DNA from: Actinoallomurus sp048498315
GTDB lineage: Bacteria > Actinomycetota > Actinomycetes > Streptosporangiales > Streptosporangiaceae
Direction: 5' to 3'
Length of the DNA stretch: 64,000 nucleotides
NCBI GenBank assembly: GCA_048498315.1
Contig: JBEHYF010000004.1
Location: forward strand, 31,962-95,961
The notes below the pieces were generated by a model. It searched no databases. It saw only the letters and a list, made by a program, of their open reading frames with translations, and had not been told where the DNA came from. Positions 63,941-64,000 of the stretch are shown piece after piece. Each line of letters opens with the position of its first letter. The first letter of the stretch is position 1. The position numbers and the translations under genes are program-made.

Positions 63941-64000
63941 GGCGGGTCGTCGCCCGTCACGCCGTAGGTCTCTTCGTCCCGGCTCCGCATCGCACGGTTC
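63913..64000 (-). CDS. Possible 3' end of a gene running off the window
   Basis: The last 29 codons of a minus-strand frame read RAMRSRDEETYGVTGDDPP to a TGA at 63913-63915. The charged composition looks more protein-like than its surroundings. The stop lies in one arm of a hairpin. No family recognised. Confidence 0.3.
   Translation of the reverse strand, partial: NRAMRSRDEETYGVTGDDPPSPAAEGGR

Overview
The window is GC-rich, densely packed actinomycete chromosome. Gene order (rsmD-coaD-DUF177-rpmF-rnc-mutM; smc-ftsY; amtB-glnK-glnD; ffh; rpsP-khpA-rimM-trmD-rplS; lepB-rnhB-DUF2469; dprA-comM-yraN; xerC; rpsB-tsf-pyrH-frr-cdsA; rlmN) together with an XRE/DUF397/HATPase set fits an order such as Streptosporangiales (Actinomadura-like). 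That placement is inference. Many starts are GTG or TTG, and at least seven genes have a -10-like hexamer 6-8 nt before the start codon, so leaderless mRNAs look common. No rRNA, tRNA, CRISPR array, prophage or complete insertion sequence was seen.

0-11 kb: a sortase-type surface protein, then rRNA methylation, CoA synthesis, ribosomal protein L32, RNase III, base-excision repair and acylphosphatase genes, then smc and ftsY. smc carries one frameshift at a G run. 11-15.5 kb: a nitrogen-sensing operon, amtB-glnK-glnD, behind clustered GlnR-type half-sites. 16-22 kb: a catabolic acetolactate synthase, the SRP GTPase Ffh and an alpha-ketoglutarate semialdehyde dehydrogenase. 22-27 kb: ribosomal protein, RNA maturation, signal peptidase and RNase HII genes. 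27-33 kb: DNA uptake and recombination genes (dprA, comM, yraN on the minus strand; xerC on the plus strand) and an M23 peptidase. 34-38 kb: rpsB-tsf-pyrH-frr-cdsA.

38-57 kb is more accessory. It holds a Suppressor-of-fused-domain protein, rlmN, a four-repeat DivIVA-motif protein, a collapsed ABC transporter, a HIT protein, a DUF2079 membrane protein and a PIN-domain toxin-antitoxin pair. A polyamine locus follows: Lrp regulator plus aminotransferase on the minus strand, and a remnant aldehyde dehydrogenase, potA-potD-potB-potC and a remnant FAD oxidoreductase on the plus strand. Uptake looks intact, while both plus-strand catabolic enzymes have lost their middles. Then come a secreted S1 protease, an amidase remnant, a GT-C type membrane protein and a HATPase/XRE/DUF397 set.

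57-64 kb: a PucR regulator, a pterin dehydratase, and an aminotransferase plus methylmalonate-semialdehyde dehydrogenase pair suited to beta-alanine or valine/pyrimidine catabolism. The window ends with a small hypothetical protein and a cluster of perfect hairpins.

I did not find a clearly new multi-gene system. The points most worth a second look are the repeated internal deletions between 41 and 54 kb (one of which keeps frame and coupling to potA), the 23-codon open frame that bridges potB and potC, the short frame whose stop overlaps the rnc start, the long palindrome at the polyamine divergent promoter, and the smc frameshift.
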